A stretch of DNA of 64,000 bases from Aldrovandia affinis (Eukaryota > Chordata > Actinopteri > Notacanthiformes > Halosauridae), in the NCBI GenBank assembly GCA_029706075.1, contig JAINUG010000020.1:7297046-7361045 (forward strand), written 5' to 3'. The translations under genes and the position numbers were made by a program. Below are positions 54,660-64,000 of the stretch, piece after piece (the stretch's first letter is position 1; the number at the start of each line of letters is the position of its first letter). The notes beneath the pieces are model-generated. The model ran no database searches, had not been told where the DNA came from, and saw only the letters and a list, made by a program, of their open reading frames with translations.

Positions 54660-54985
54660 TGAGAGTGGTCTCTTCCAGGATGACAATGCCCCATCCACAG
54701 GGCACGAGTGGTCACTAAATGGTTTGAAGAGCATGAAAACAATGTAAACCATATGCCATGCTCGTGAGTGACCAAATCTCAACCCAATTGAACACTTATG
54801 AGAGATTCTGGAGCGGCGTCTGAGACAACATTTTCCACCATCATCAACAAACACTAACTGATGGAATTTCTCTTAGAAGAAAGGTGCATTCCTCCAATAG
54901 AGTTCCAGAAACATGTAGAATATGTGCCAAGGTATGCTGAAGCTGGTCTGGTGGCTTGTGGTGGCCCAACGCCCTATTAAGGCTC
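54660..54985 (+). pseudogene. Tc1-like transposase, C-terminal fragment
   Basis: From codons for FQDDNAPS-type sequence at 54675 through WFEEHENNVNHMP, LNPIEHL and LERRLRQHFPP to VACGGPTPY at about 54955. This is the second Asp to the end of a Tc1-like transposase, with frameshifts. The spacing resembles the element at 7386 (36 residues), but it belongs to a different subfamily. No terminal repeat was identified. Confidence 0.8.
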
Positions 54986-55690
54986 TTTATGTTGATGTTT
55001 CTTTATTTTGGAAGTTACCTGTAGTTCGCTTCTAACTGGTGATGCTGTATGTAATTGTGTTGGCTATTACAAGATTCAGTTTTACCCTGCCACAGAGTGT
55101 TTTTGATGTCCACCGTTTCTCCTTGTTTCACAGTATTGAACAAATGCTGGCTGTGAACCCAGGAAGATTTGTTGCAGGAGTATGGAAAATGGCATAAGTT
55201 ATATGTTATGAACATATTACAGTGGATGCGTTATGATAAAAGAGGACTTCTGCAGTTACTGTAGGTTTATATCATGAAATTACCTGAGGTTTTTAACCAC
55301 AGGATGGGATTATATTTTTCAGATATTTGGCAGGAGTCAGACACTTATCACAACATTTAAATCTAGAGTGCGCTTCTCACCGCTAAAACTGGCGCATTAA
55401 GTGAGGGCCACATGATGTTGCTGTGCCACCCACTGAAAAAAGCAGCATCATTGTATTTTGTTGTTGGCATAATGTGGATGTTTCTTAACAACCATTTAAT
55501 AATGAACAATTATTGCTATTTATTATTGTTTAAGACCGTCACTCAATTGACGCCGACACTGTGTAGGTAGTAGGTGCTGGATGTTGTTTTTACTGTAGCC
55601 TAATAACTCACTGCGGGTGCGGGTTTGTTATCTTGTAGAGAAACGAAGCTGTCTATTCCATGAATACGTCAGCGCATTAAAACAGGGAAT
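54986..55690. other. No gene seen; spacer
   Basis: AT-rich unassigned sequence. Confidence 0.4.
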
Positions 55691-55699
55691 CCACGGGCA

Positions 55700-56290
55700 G
55701 GTGTTTAATTACCGGTTTTGGGATGGCAGGGGAGGGGCGGCATCAACGCAAGCTGACGTGGCCCCCCCTTCGAGATATAGGCCTACATGTTATGCCCAAG
55801 GGTGGGTGGTGGGGAGGGGGTCGATGTCGCGACCGAGAAACCAAAACACAGCTGGAGACATCAGCATGGGCACAGTTGCCAAGGAAACGCGATCGGCTCT
55901 GGCAATCCCGTGGCAACCGCTAACTAAATAACAGAAATATAGCCGAATGCGGAGCGGACTCCGGAGAGCTCCGAGTGCGTCGTTTGGAGAGAGAGAGAGT
56001 GCGTGGTCGCGCTTTCCGATTGTTGCTCCGTGAATGAACGGGAGAGGACGCCATTTGCCCTGCACAAACAGCGGGGGGCCGTGGATATGCGTTCAGTAAT
56101 TTCTCCGCACATACACACACAAACAGACATACATGCACTGGAGAAAAAGATTGGGTTTGGTGGAGTGGATTGTCTTATTGTACTTTTTGTTCTTTTCGGG
56201 TTCACACGTCCCCCTTGCCCTGAGAACTCTGTCCTGCAGCCCCCCAGTCCCCCCCAGTCCCCCCATCCCCCGTCCCCATAAAACACAGCT
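55700..56290. promoter_or_regulatory. CpG-rich unique island with X-box-like site
   Basis: CpG density rises sharply (for example gggtcgatgtcgcgaccgag at 55816, gcggagcggactccggagag at 55950, gtgcgtcgtttgg). The word gttgccaaggaaac at 55874-55887 fits the RFX X-box pattern, and a half-site gtggcaac lies at 55910. No repeat signature and no recognisable coding exon. It may be a promoter or alternative first exon of an unseen gene. Inference only. Confidence 0.35.
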
Positions 56291-56489
56291 CAGATCTGCT
56301 CAGCTTTGTGATGCCTGGCCTGCTCAGATTAGAATGGGTGATGGGGGAGGGGGAGTATGAAGGTGTCAAGCTTAAATATGAGGGAGGAAGCACCCCCCCT
56401 GCCACACATATAGTCCCCCTCATCCACAAGCGGTATCAGGGCAGAGCGGGGGGCCCTAAACAGAAACCATTCATACAATGGGCCCCACA

Positions 56490-56730
56490 GGGTGTGTGTG
56501 AGTGTGTGTATGTATGTGTGTGTCAGTGTGTGTGTGTGTGGGTGTGTGTGTCTGTGTATGTGTGAGTGAGAGAGAGAGACTGTGTGTGTGTGTTTCTGAG
56601 TGTGTATGTGTGTGTGTGCCAGTGTGTATGTGTGTATGTGAAAGAGTGAAGGATGGTGTGTGAAAGAGTGAAAGATGATGTCTGTGTGTTTGTGTGAAAG
56701 AGTGAGAGATTATGTGTGTGGGGGGGTTAA
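56490..56730. repeat. TG microsatellite cluster
   Basis: TG runs with gagaga and aaagagtgaa(g)gat words, the latter repeated three times at 56640-56710. Confidence 0.85.
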
Positions 56731-57235
56731 AACCACAGCGCTGGAGCGCACATGTGCTGACAGCACAGTATTGTGTGATTTATCAGCACATCTCCTGCAC
56801 AGACATACCACGGTCACAGGAGAGCAACAGCCCTGTGTGTATGTGTGCGTAGGTATTCATGTGCGCATATTTATGCATCTGTGTGTGCATGTGTACACTG
56901 TGTATTTGTGTGTGTGCGTGTCTCACTCCAACACTCCTCGCACTTGTACCTGAAAGAAACACATTCGATCTGCTGAGCTTAACTGGGAAAATAGAGCAAC
57001 AAAATAGCCGTTCACAATGACGGCCCTTCATTTAATCCTTGTGCCCCCCCCCCAACATCTGCACGAGTCACAGTCTCATAGTCCGAAACACAGGGCGCCA
57101 TTTCATTCACGTGCTGAACAAAAAGACCTTAACATCACAGCAGAGTGTGGTCCTAACATCACACAGGTGATCGTGCCAGGTGGGGACTGGATAAGCAGCA
57201 CACTGAACCATACAGCCATAAATAGACTTCACTAC
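56731..57235. other. No gene seen; spacer
   Basis: Short TG-rich stretch near 56835-56920, C-run at 57044-57052. No supported frame. Confidence 0.4.
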
Positions 57236-57525
57236 CACTGAATTCTGTACATTTAGCTAATTGTCATCACCACTGCCTACCTGCTCAACACTATGTATCC
57301 CTGCTTACTCCTCATAACATTTTTTTTTTAAATGACTAGCCTTTTCCTTCCCAGTGTTACAGGTATGGTACGCAGCTGCCTGCAATGATGTCTATCGCTG
57401 TATTACTGCACTGATCTCTTGCGCGATATATGATTGTTCCTACCATGTATTAATGCACATCTTGTAAGTTGCTCTTGATAAGAGCATCTGCTAAATGCTT
57501 AAAATGTTAAATGTAAATGTAGCCA
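57236..57525 (+). repeat. L2-clade LINE, 3' UTR and tail (second copy)
   Basis: Matches 2965-3252 along its length (taattgtcatcaccactgcc, gtgttacaggta, ccatgtattaatgcacat). It ends with a stem-loop region gttgctcttGATAagagcat, in which the GGATA loop is altered, and an aaatgttaaatgtaaatgta tail. Confidence 0.85.
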
Positions 57526-59875
57526 AGATGTAGCTTGAAGAGGTGAGTCAAAAGAAGATGGGGAATGATTCTGCTTTCCTGACCACTGGTGTAAGGGGGA
57601 AAAAAGACACGACAGACGTCCAGCCGTAAAGAGCAACAAAAATCACAACAGAAAAAGTTCAACCAAGCAACACAAAAAAACAGTGGAGGGTTGCAGAGAG
57701 GAAACTAATGGAAAACTGGAAACAACCACCATTTCCCCTGGACCAATCAAAGCTGGAAACAATCAATCCCACCCCACAGACCGCCATCCCTGGATCAATC
57801 AAAGCCACGGAAAGACATTTGGTGTACGAAACAGACTCAAGTTGGTTAATAAATGTCCTTAAGGTGATGGAGTGAGAAGACAACTTTTGAAAGAAAAGAA
57901 AGGCCAGCATTCACAACAATGTAAACAATTCTTAAAATATTATGTAACACGGTGCCAGTTGTGGCCACCATGTCAGGTGGTGAGTGGACAGAAAATAAAT
58001 GCAAATAAGGTAGTGGATTGGCCCAGGGCCGTTTATTCCCCTGGTGCAGTGTAGGAAAAAAACGAAACAATACAAAACGTATGCCTCAAACAAACTGATA
58101 ATGATGCCTTTATAATAGGCCTGACGAAGGCAACAAGCAGCAGCTTGGCTGATTACAAGTCAAACTCAGCTGTGCGTGCCTGTAGGTAAGGCCTCAGCTT
58201 TGTGTGTCTGTAGGTAAGGCCTCAGCTGTGTGTGTCTGTAGGTAAGGCCTGTAGGTAAGATGGCGAAATGGAGCTTTCTGAAGCATTACGTGTTTCCGAC
58301 ACTGTGTCGAAAATGGGTTCAGTACTCTGAGATTCATATGAGAGAATGCACATTGCCATCTGCTGGTGAAATGAATGTAGCGCAACAAACCTGACTACCG
58401 TGTGTATATAATATACTGTATATGAACGCACTAACTAATGTGTGGTGTATATAGCGTAGAGAGTAGGCCTGGGTTTGATTCCCCAACAGCTCATACTTGT
58501 TCATTAACTTATGTTTTTCAATTTGATTCAAACTTGATAATAAAATATTGAGTGTGAGAGTGAATATTTTTTGACAGTAAACGCAAGGACAGAAGAACAA
58601 AAGGTATAAAGAAAGAGAACCAAAGTGATAAAGTGGAAGAGTAGGGTACATAGAGTAAGGGTTTAAGTGGACACTGAAGGTGCGTATGGACAGACTATGT
58701 CATTGGGCCATTAGGCAGACATAATTGGGTGATTCTGTGATATGTTGTGAAATATATTATGCTATTATATCAAATGTGCTGTACAAATAGATTGATTTGG
58801 TTGGCTCAAAGATTTTTATTAAGAAACAATATTTCTTGTACATCTATGGTGTATCTGATGGTCACCGGCAACAAACAGCCAATAAGCAGAAAAATGTGCG
58901 TAGGACTAATCTTATGTAAGCTGAGTTTCAAACCGAGGATCCCAACTCAACAAGAGACACAATTAGCTCACCTAGCTAAAGTCCCGATTCCCCAGCCAAA
59001 GGAACTAATCATACTCTTATTGACGTCACATTCTGTAGTGGATGCTCGCTACACTTATTTGGAAATATCAATTCGAAATTCCAATAGGAGCTAGCCAAAC
59101 TTTGTCTTTTTTTCTTTCGGTTGTGGAAAAATCAGATCACAAACCCACCCTTAAAACACTTTAATGCTTTAAGAAAATATGAGTGTGACCTTGACCGATT
59201 TACAACATAGCTGGAAAGCTGTGGTTCTGCTGGAGAGGGATGAGGGGGGTTGGGGGTGAGCAGTGGTGGGGGGAAAAAAAGGAACATTATAAAAAACGTT
59301 GCTGCAAAAGTTGTTATTCCTCACAGCCTTTACTCCAGCCTTTGAGATAAGATGTTGCTTAGTGCTGGCTGGAAGGTTGAGCTTTAGATCACCCCACAAC
59401 GGACTGCAAGTTGCCCTAAAAGGCATGCAGTTCAGCCATAAGAGCGAGGTACCAGGCCATCCACTGCAAATACGACCTGTGCCCCTAGCTGTGTCTAAAG
59501 GAGGGGCCGCTGCCCCAAATGATTAATTTGATATGGGGTGGTTACACTGGACAGATGGACACCAGACAACCCATCCTTTTCAAAGAAGAAAACTGTATAT
59601 GATACATTCATGAGTACTACTGGCACCATACTCTGTCACCACTAATAAAATGTATTAGTAATGTATCCGTTTATTTATTAGTAATTTATTAGAAATGTAT
59701 TATATATGTATTTATTCATAAAATACAATAAATAAATATATGTACGCAAGGAATACATACTAATGTATATCAAAACAGGTGTCCTCTATTAGAAAGACAA
59801 ATGATTGCTCCTTCCTTTCATTTATTTTATATACATTTAAAGTATTCAGTATTAAAAAATGTGTTCTATTTTTAT
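57526..59875. other. No gene seen; spacer
   Basis: 2.3 kb without a supported gene. A three-fold repeat of about 31 bp (tgtgtctgtaggtaaggcct) lies at 58175-58258. A B-box-like word (cctgggtttgattcccc) at 58467 may be a SINE relic. Confidence 0.4.
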
Positions 59876-59965
59876 TCATGGCTGCTGCTTTCTTGGCCAG
59901 GCCTCCCTTGAAAAATAGATTTTCATCTCAATGGGATTTCCTGGTTAAATAAAGGTTCAATAATA
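59876..59965 (+). repeat. L2/Maui-type LINE 3' tail
   Basis: The words cttggccaggcctcccttga, tagattttcatctcaatggg and ttcctggttaaataaaggtt are the common 3' end of fish LINEs of this type. A TA microsatellite follows. Confidence 0.8.
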
Positions 59966-59980
59966 TATATATATATATAT

Positions 59981-60447
59981 TGTAGAGAGCATGTGCAAGG
60001 TGATGTATAAAGAAGTCACACAGAGCCAGCTGCGTTGCAAAAACGGCTACACGAATAGCCACTTTATTAAAAGGTGATAAATATCCGTGTTCCATACACC
60101 GCACAACCTCGGATAATATCTGGCGATAATTATCCATGTTCCATACACCACACAAAACCGGATCATAAACTCAATCAAAGAAACACTTGATCAATGACAA
60201 ACACTTTTGCCCTGAAACACAAGGGACTATACTAAACGGTACATGTATACTGGTCGCGGTGGCTTCAACATTTCGCGCACCGCAACCAGCCAGCTAACAC
60301 ATAAAAGGGCCAACAATAACACATATAACAAAGTTTAACAACACAACTAACTCAATTACACAGGGGGAATGAACAAACACACAAATACGTTCCCCCATAA
60401 TGCCCCGCGCACACATTTCTAAGTAGCGACCCCCCTGGATCGTTACA
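59981..60447 (-). mobile_element. Solo LTR (467 bp)
   Basis: TG...CA ends: the plus strand starts tgtagagagcatgtgc and ends ggatcgttaca; on the minus strand TGTAACGATCCAGGGGGGTC. Flanked by atat on both sides, though within a TA-rich tract. An AATAAA on the minus strand (plus tttatt near 60062) supports minus orientation. TGTAAC...TACA ends are usual for Gypsy-type LTRs. Confidence 0.75.
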
Positions 60448-62990
60448 ATATATATAGGCCTATTACAATATGCACCACTACTGTATGACATTCATGGATT
60501 CATGGATTGACATTAAATCGCCACATAGGAAAACAGCAGTCATATATGTTTGATATATGATAATTACACACTTCTACCTTTAAAAAAGATATCAATATGT
60601 TTTATTAATTTCCTAAAATATATCAATTTACAAGTGAAAATGATAAAATGGCAAGTTTAATATATGATAATGAAAAGGTTTGATATTTCTCCCTTGAGGG
60701 TTTTCTTGTCGGCGCGTTTCCTGTAGATCATGGATGTGTTAAAAATACAACTGGCTTTTATTTCTAAATCGTTCTATATGCCGTGACAGAGGCCAAGGTG
60801 TCGATCATATGTGTCCTTGCCAGGTGACTAAATGTACTACATCGCTTTGTGAGTATTGTCTGTTTGGACAAAATCGCTACTATAACATTACATGTTTCAA
60901 TTATCTTCCAACCGGAATCAATACAATTGTAAATGTGTCTCCGCTCTTGCTTGCTGCAGCATTCGAGGAACTCGTAGCCCCGCGCATCGGTTGCAGCACT
61001 TTCGTCATTTTACTCTTTTTTAATTTTAATGTTTGCTCTTGACTCTGTTTGGAAAATGTTCTGGCTTTTATAGATGAGACACCCCATCTTATGAACTAGG
61101 TAAACCTCAACAGCAGATGTCAGTGGCACTACAGGATAACATACATTTCAAGGGAATTAAATATTCAACCAATAATGGTCAACATAAACAATAAATGGTT
61201 AAACTGTGGTTCACACGTTCTTTTTTATATTTCAGTGTGGCCCATGTACATCAGTGAATAAAGTCTTTTTTTGATCGTTCTTTAATCCAAATATTAAAAC
61301 AGTTGTATTCTGTGGCAATTTGCATTTTACATTAATTTTATTCTACTTACAAATATACATTTTGATTTATGATGTATGGTTTCCACCATAAACTATTACA
61401 GAATTAACGTGCTTGTAGTAGTACAGTAATACCACGTGCACTCTGTGTGCCAAAGGCAGAACAGTAACAGAAGGGTTAAATGTGGACAGGGGAAAAGGGT
61501 AAATGTAGTTTTATTCATAAGCTGCACGATTCGAGACCCGGGAAAAGTTACGCCTGAATATTGCGACCAAAGAAAACGGAGGGTGAAAAAGGGGACATTT
61601 TTACATATTAATACCCGAGACCTTTGAATCACGCGAACAGTACGTGAACAGGTGGGCTACCTGCTACCCGGATACCAGGTGACACCTACCACAGAAATCT
61701 CACAAGGTGCGAGTTATCAATCTCTCTCTCGTGTCTCTTTCGCTGTATCTCTTCTTTTCATTCAGTTGCCGCAACAGGTAAAAACTCGGCGCTTCCATTC
61801 ACTTCAGACATTAGTTTTTTCCTCACGAATCCGGTTTTCTTTCAGAATATATAATACTCTAATAATGTTATACCGCAGAACCGGAGCGATTTCTTCCTTG
61901 TGTCAATACACTTATCGTAATGTTTTTGCATGTGTAGAACATTTCTCAACATATAGATAGGCTACATATATGTATGGTTTGTACACTATTTTAACTTTTA
62001 ATATTTTGCCCTCATTCGAATTCATAATGCATGGAGTGTATTCTACACTTGTAAGGACATGCGTTTGATTGTTTTATATTCAACACAAAGTTGTATCTAA
62101 AATGATTTCAAAATATATGATAAAAGTTGAAAATAAATATTGGTTATGCCTATTGCAATTATATAGTAATATCCCGCACTCCACCACGTTTTCCAGAAGT
62201 ATTATTTGGTTCCATTAATGTTACAGTAACGTGCCGTTATCCACTCCATTCGATGTCTGCAGCCTTTTGTAGCCTACCCAGCGGTTACAGTGGCCGTTCT
62301 TGGTTTATGTAACTTTAGTGGCATGACTCGAGCTTTAATCAAATTCGTGCCGCTAAAAATGTGAATTCAGAATATGATTATTTTCACGAATATGTCTTAC
62401 ATGATAATGGCCGGATATCTCGTATTTGAAGTATAAAAGTTCACAGTTTTATGTTCAGTTTTAAAAAAATCAGTTATTTACGGTATACGTCCTATTATTT
62501 TCAAAGCTAACTTCATGCCATGCACTGCTTTGAACAGTGTTTTATTGTACATTAGGTGTGTGTGTGTGTGTGCTATTATGTTATATTAGAACAAAGGTAG
62601 ACGTATCATTCATTTCATAGATAACATGATCATAAAGCGAGCATAATTATTTTTTTACTTGATGCACATTGACTGTTGACTGGTGAGACAGCTCGATTGG
62701 ATTTATTGTTCAACTGTATTATTATTTTTGGTCGTAGTGTAGCAGTTATTCAGGCACCATATCCATGCAGCCACGTGACAGAAAACATGCCGTTTTCATT
62801 TTTGACTTTAGACTTTGGAGGCTGCTACCGCCGGCGCCGAGTGTGGAGCTCGCTTCATTGAGTACAACCGACATTAATGACGGAATGTACGTAATAATTA
62901 CAGCTCAGATCCAGGGTTAACGGTTGTCTTGCATTTTCTAATATTTGAAAAGTATTTTGTATAGAGGGGTGAAGGACTTTTTAACGTTAA
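60448..62990. other. No gene seen; AT-rich spacer
   Basis: 2.5 kb without a supported frame or a repeat that I recognise. It has a slightly GC-rich patch at 62805-62865 (ctgctaccgccggcgccgag). The lack of repeats is unusual for this window, so regulatory or conserved non-coding DNA is possible. Confidence 0.35.
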
Positions 62991-63063
62991 AGTAATGGCA
63001 GATTTGCGGCAGAGAGAGTCTGCAAGAGTCAAACGCATAGATATACGTAGATGCCTCACTCAC

Positions 63064-63093
63064 CCTGTTCAGATGCGTCTGCACGGCCGCCAT
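63064..63093 (-). CDS. Possible short first coding exon (MAAVQTHLNR)
   Basis: On the minus strand an ATG at 63093 lies in caatATGGCGGCCG, a strong YY1-like start context (AANATGGCGGC). After ten codons a near-consensus donor follows (AGG|GTGAGT, intron from 63063). Such a start-plus-donor layout is common in vertebrate housekeeping genes. I do not recognise the gene, and the other exons would lie to the left where I see none. Evidence is limited to these two signals. Confidence 0.3.
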
Positions 63094-63253
63094 ATTGAGA
63101 CGGGCAAGATTCATTCTCAACCAGTTTTCGTGACATTTGGCTTGTTATACACGTGAGAGATTTCTACATAACATGCATGTTATTTTATTTCGATTTTCCG
63201 CAGAACCTGGCTGTGAACACGGTATGAAAAGGAATTAGCCTATGTAAAAATGC

Positions 63254-63336
63254 CACACAGTTGTGCAGCATTTGGCTGTACAAATAGGAGGAACCATAGA
63301 AGCAAGGCTTGTGGGATAACTTTCACAAATAAGTGG
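63254..63336 (+). pseudogene. THAP-domain protein, N-terminal fragment
   Basis: ATG at about 63251 opens MPHSCAAFGCTNRRNHRSKA followed by CGITF. The pattern C-x(4)-C with an initial MP and a later GI(T/S)FH is the start of the THAP zinc finger found in P-element-like transposases and in host THAP proteins. After GITF the expected HKFP is lost by a 1-nt shift and the frame soon stops near 63370, so it is a remnant or an exon end that I cannot define. Confidence 0.6.
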
Positions 63337-63416
63337 CTATTTCTCTATTTCAATAGTGTCACTTATAGCTGACATTGAATGACCGGCAGATATCGCCATG
63401 ATGGTAACAAAACATA

Positions 63417-64000
63417 AAGTCAGGTCCATAAGTATTTGGACAGTGACACAATTTTCATCATTCTGGCTCTGTACGCCAGCACAATGGATTTGAAATGAAA
63501 TAGTCAAGATGTGCTTTAAGTGTGTGTAGACTTTTAGCTTTAATTTAAGGATTTTGTCCAAAAATATTGTATTAACCGTGTAGGAATTACAACCATTTTT
63601 ATACACAGCCCCCCCAATTTTAGGGGCTCAAAAGTAATTGGACAAACTAACATAGTCATAAATTAAATTGTCATTTTTAATACTTGGTTGCAAATCCTTT
63701 GCAGTCAATGACTGCCTGAAGTCTCGAACCCATAGACATCACTAGACGCTGGGTTTCTTCCCTGGTGATGCTCTGCCAGGCCTTTACTGCCGCTGTCTTC
63801 AGTTCCTGCTTGTTCTTGGGGCGTTTTGCCTTCAGTTTTGCCTTCAGCAAGTGAAATACATGCTCAATTCGATTCAGGTCAGGTGATTGACTCAGCCATT
63901 GAAGAACATTCCACTTCTTTGCCTTAAAAAAGTATTGGGTTGCTTTCGCAGTATGCTTCTGGTCATTGTCCATCTGCACTGTGAAGCACCGTTCAATTAG
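63417..64000 (-). mobile_element. Tc1-like transposon, right part, cut by window end
   Basis: The terminal repeat begins after TA at 63415-63416 with aagtcaggtccataagtatt, a common fish Tc1 end (usually cagtcaggtcc; one base differs). The transposase C-terminus follows on the minus strand from 63677 and leaves the window. Confidence 0.88.
63677..64000 (-). CDS. Tc1-like transposase, C-terminal part (DD34E)
   Basis: Open from the window edge to a stop at 63677-63679. It contains the second catalytic Asp in VQMDNDQKHTAKA and the Glu in SPDLNRIEHVFHLLK, with 34 residues between them as in classical Tc1. The usual NPIE is NRIE here. The last residues QAVIDCKGFATKY are the normal family end. Within the window the frame is undamaged, and the rest lies to the right. 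Confidence 0.88.
   Translation of the reverse strand, partial: LIERCFTVQMDNDQKHTAKATQYFFKAKKWNVLQWLSQSPDLNRIEHVFHLLKAKLKAKRPKNKQELKTAAVKAWQSITREETQRLVMSMGSRLQAVIDCKGFATKY

Overview
The window is nuclear DNA from a ray-finned fish, almost certainly a teleost. The evidence is one vertebrate coding exon of the NOL4/NOL4L family, GT-AG style splice signals, very long CA/TG and GA/CT microsatellites, and teleost-type repeats: Tc1-like transposons, L2 LINE tails with the GGATA hairpin, tRNA-headed SINEs, hAT transposons with a TTF zinc finger, and Ty3/Gypsy elements. Two CR1 LINEs with an 8-bp terminal repeat may hint at an early-branching teleost, but this is only a weak inference.

The only host gene I can name is on the minus strand: the first coding exon of nol4l (or its paralog nol4) at 33202-33543, followed by a splice donor. 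No later exon is visible to its left, so positions 1 to about 33.2 kb are probably part of one repeat-filled first intron of at least 33 kb. The 33.5-34.5 kb stretch is its likely promoter and 5' UTR. Near 63.1 kb there is a possible short first exon on the minus strand and a THAP-domain remnant on the plus strand, in a divergent arrangement.

Layout. 0-7.4 kb: the 5' part of a minus-strand LTR element encoding a coiled-coil protein, then microsatellites with an L2 tail. 7.4-11.7 kb: a defective Tc1-like element and a second copy of the coiled-coil LTR element with both LTRs. 12.0-13.5 kb: a decanucleotide satellite. 13.6-19.05 kb: a perfect 70-bp inverted repeat followed by a LINE with an L1-type ORF1 and a CR1/Jockey-type ORF2. 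19.9-31.3 kb: hAT fragments interrupted by a Gypsy element whose pol carries an internal 1.8-kb tandem duplication, then SINEs. 33-36 kb: nol4l exon and flank. 36.1-42.1 kb: an L2 nested in a SINE, a TG...CA element of 1.1 kb, a Gypsy element with LTRs but no reverse transcriptase, and another LTR. 42.7-50.7 kb: a compound CA array holding two CR1 LINEs in tail-to-tail orientation, one of them split by a solo LTR, and ending in a Tc1 fragment. 51-64 kb: SINEs, minisatellites, transposase remnants, a CpG-rich island, L2 tails, a solo LTR and a Tc1-like element cut by the window edge.

There is no operon, CRISPR array or bacterial feature. The genes do not form a pathway; the content is a layered record of transposition. 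Insertion boundaries can be proved from target-site duplications at 29256-29605, 36159-36932, 37480-38587, 38934-41404, 45357-45920 and 51921-52328. The best candidate for something undescribed is the LTR family whose internal region codes for a coiled-coil protein with a zinc-knuckle-like motif and shows no pol.
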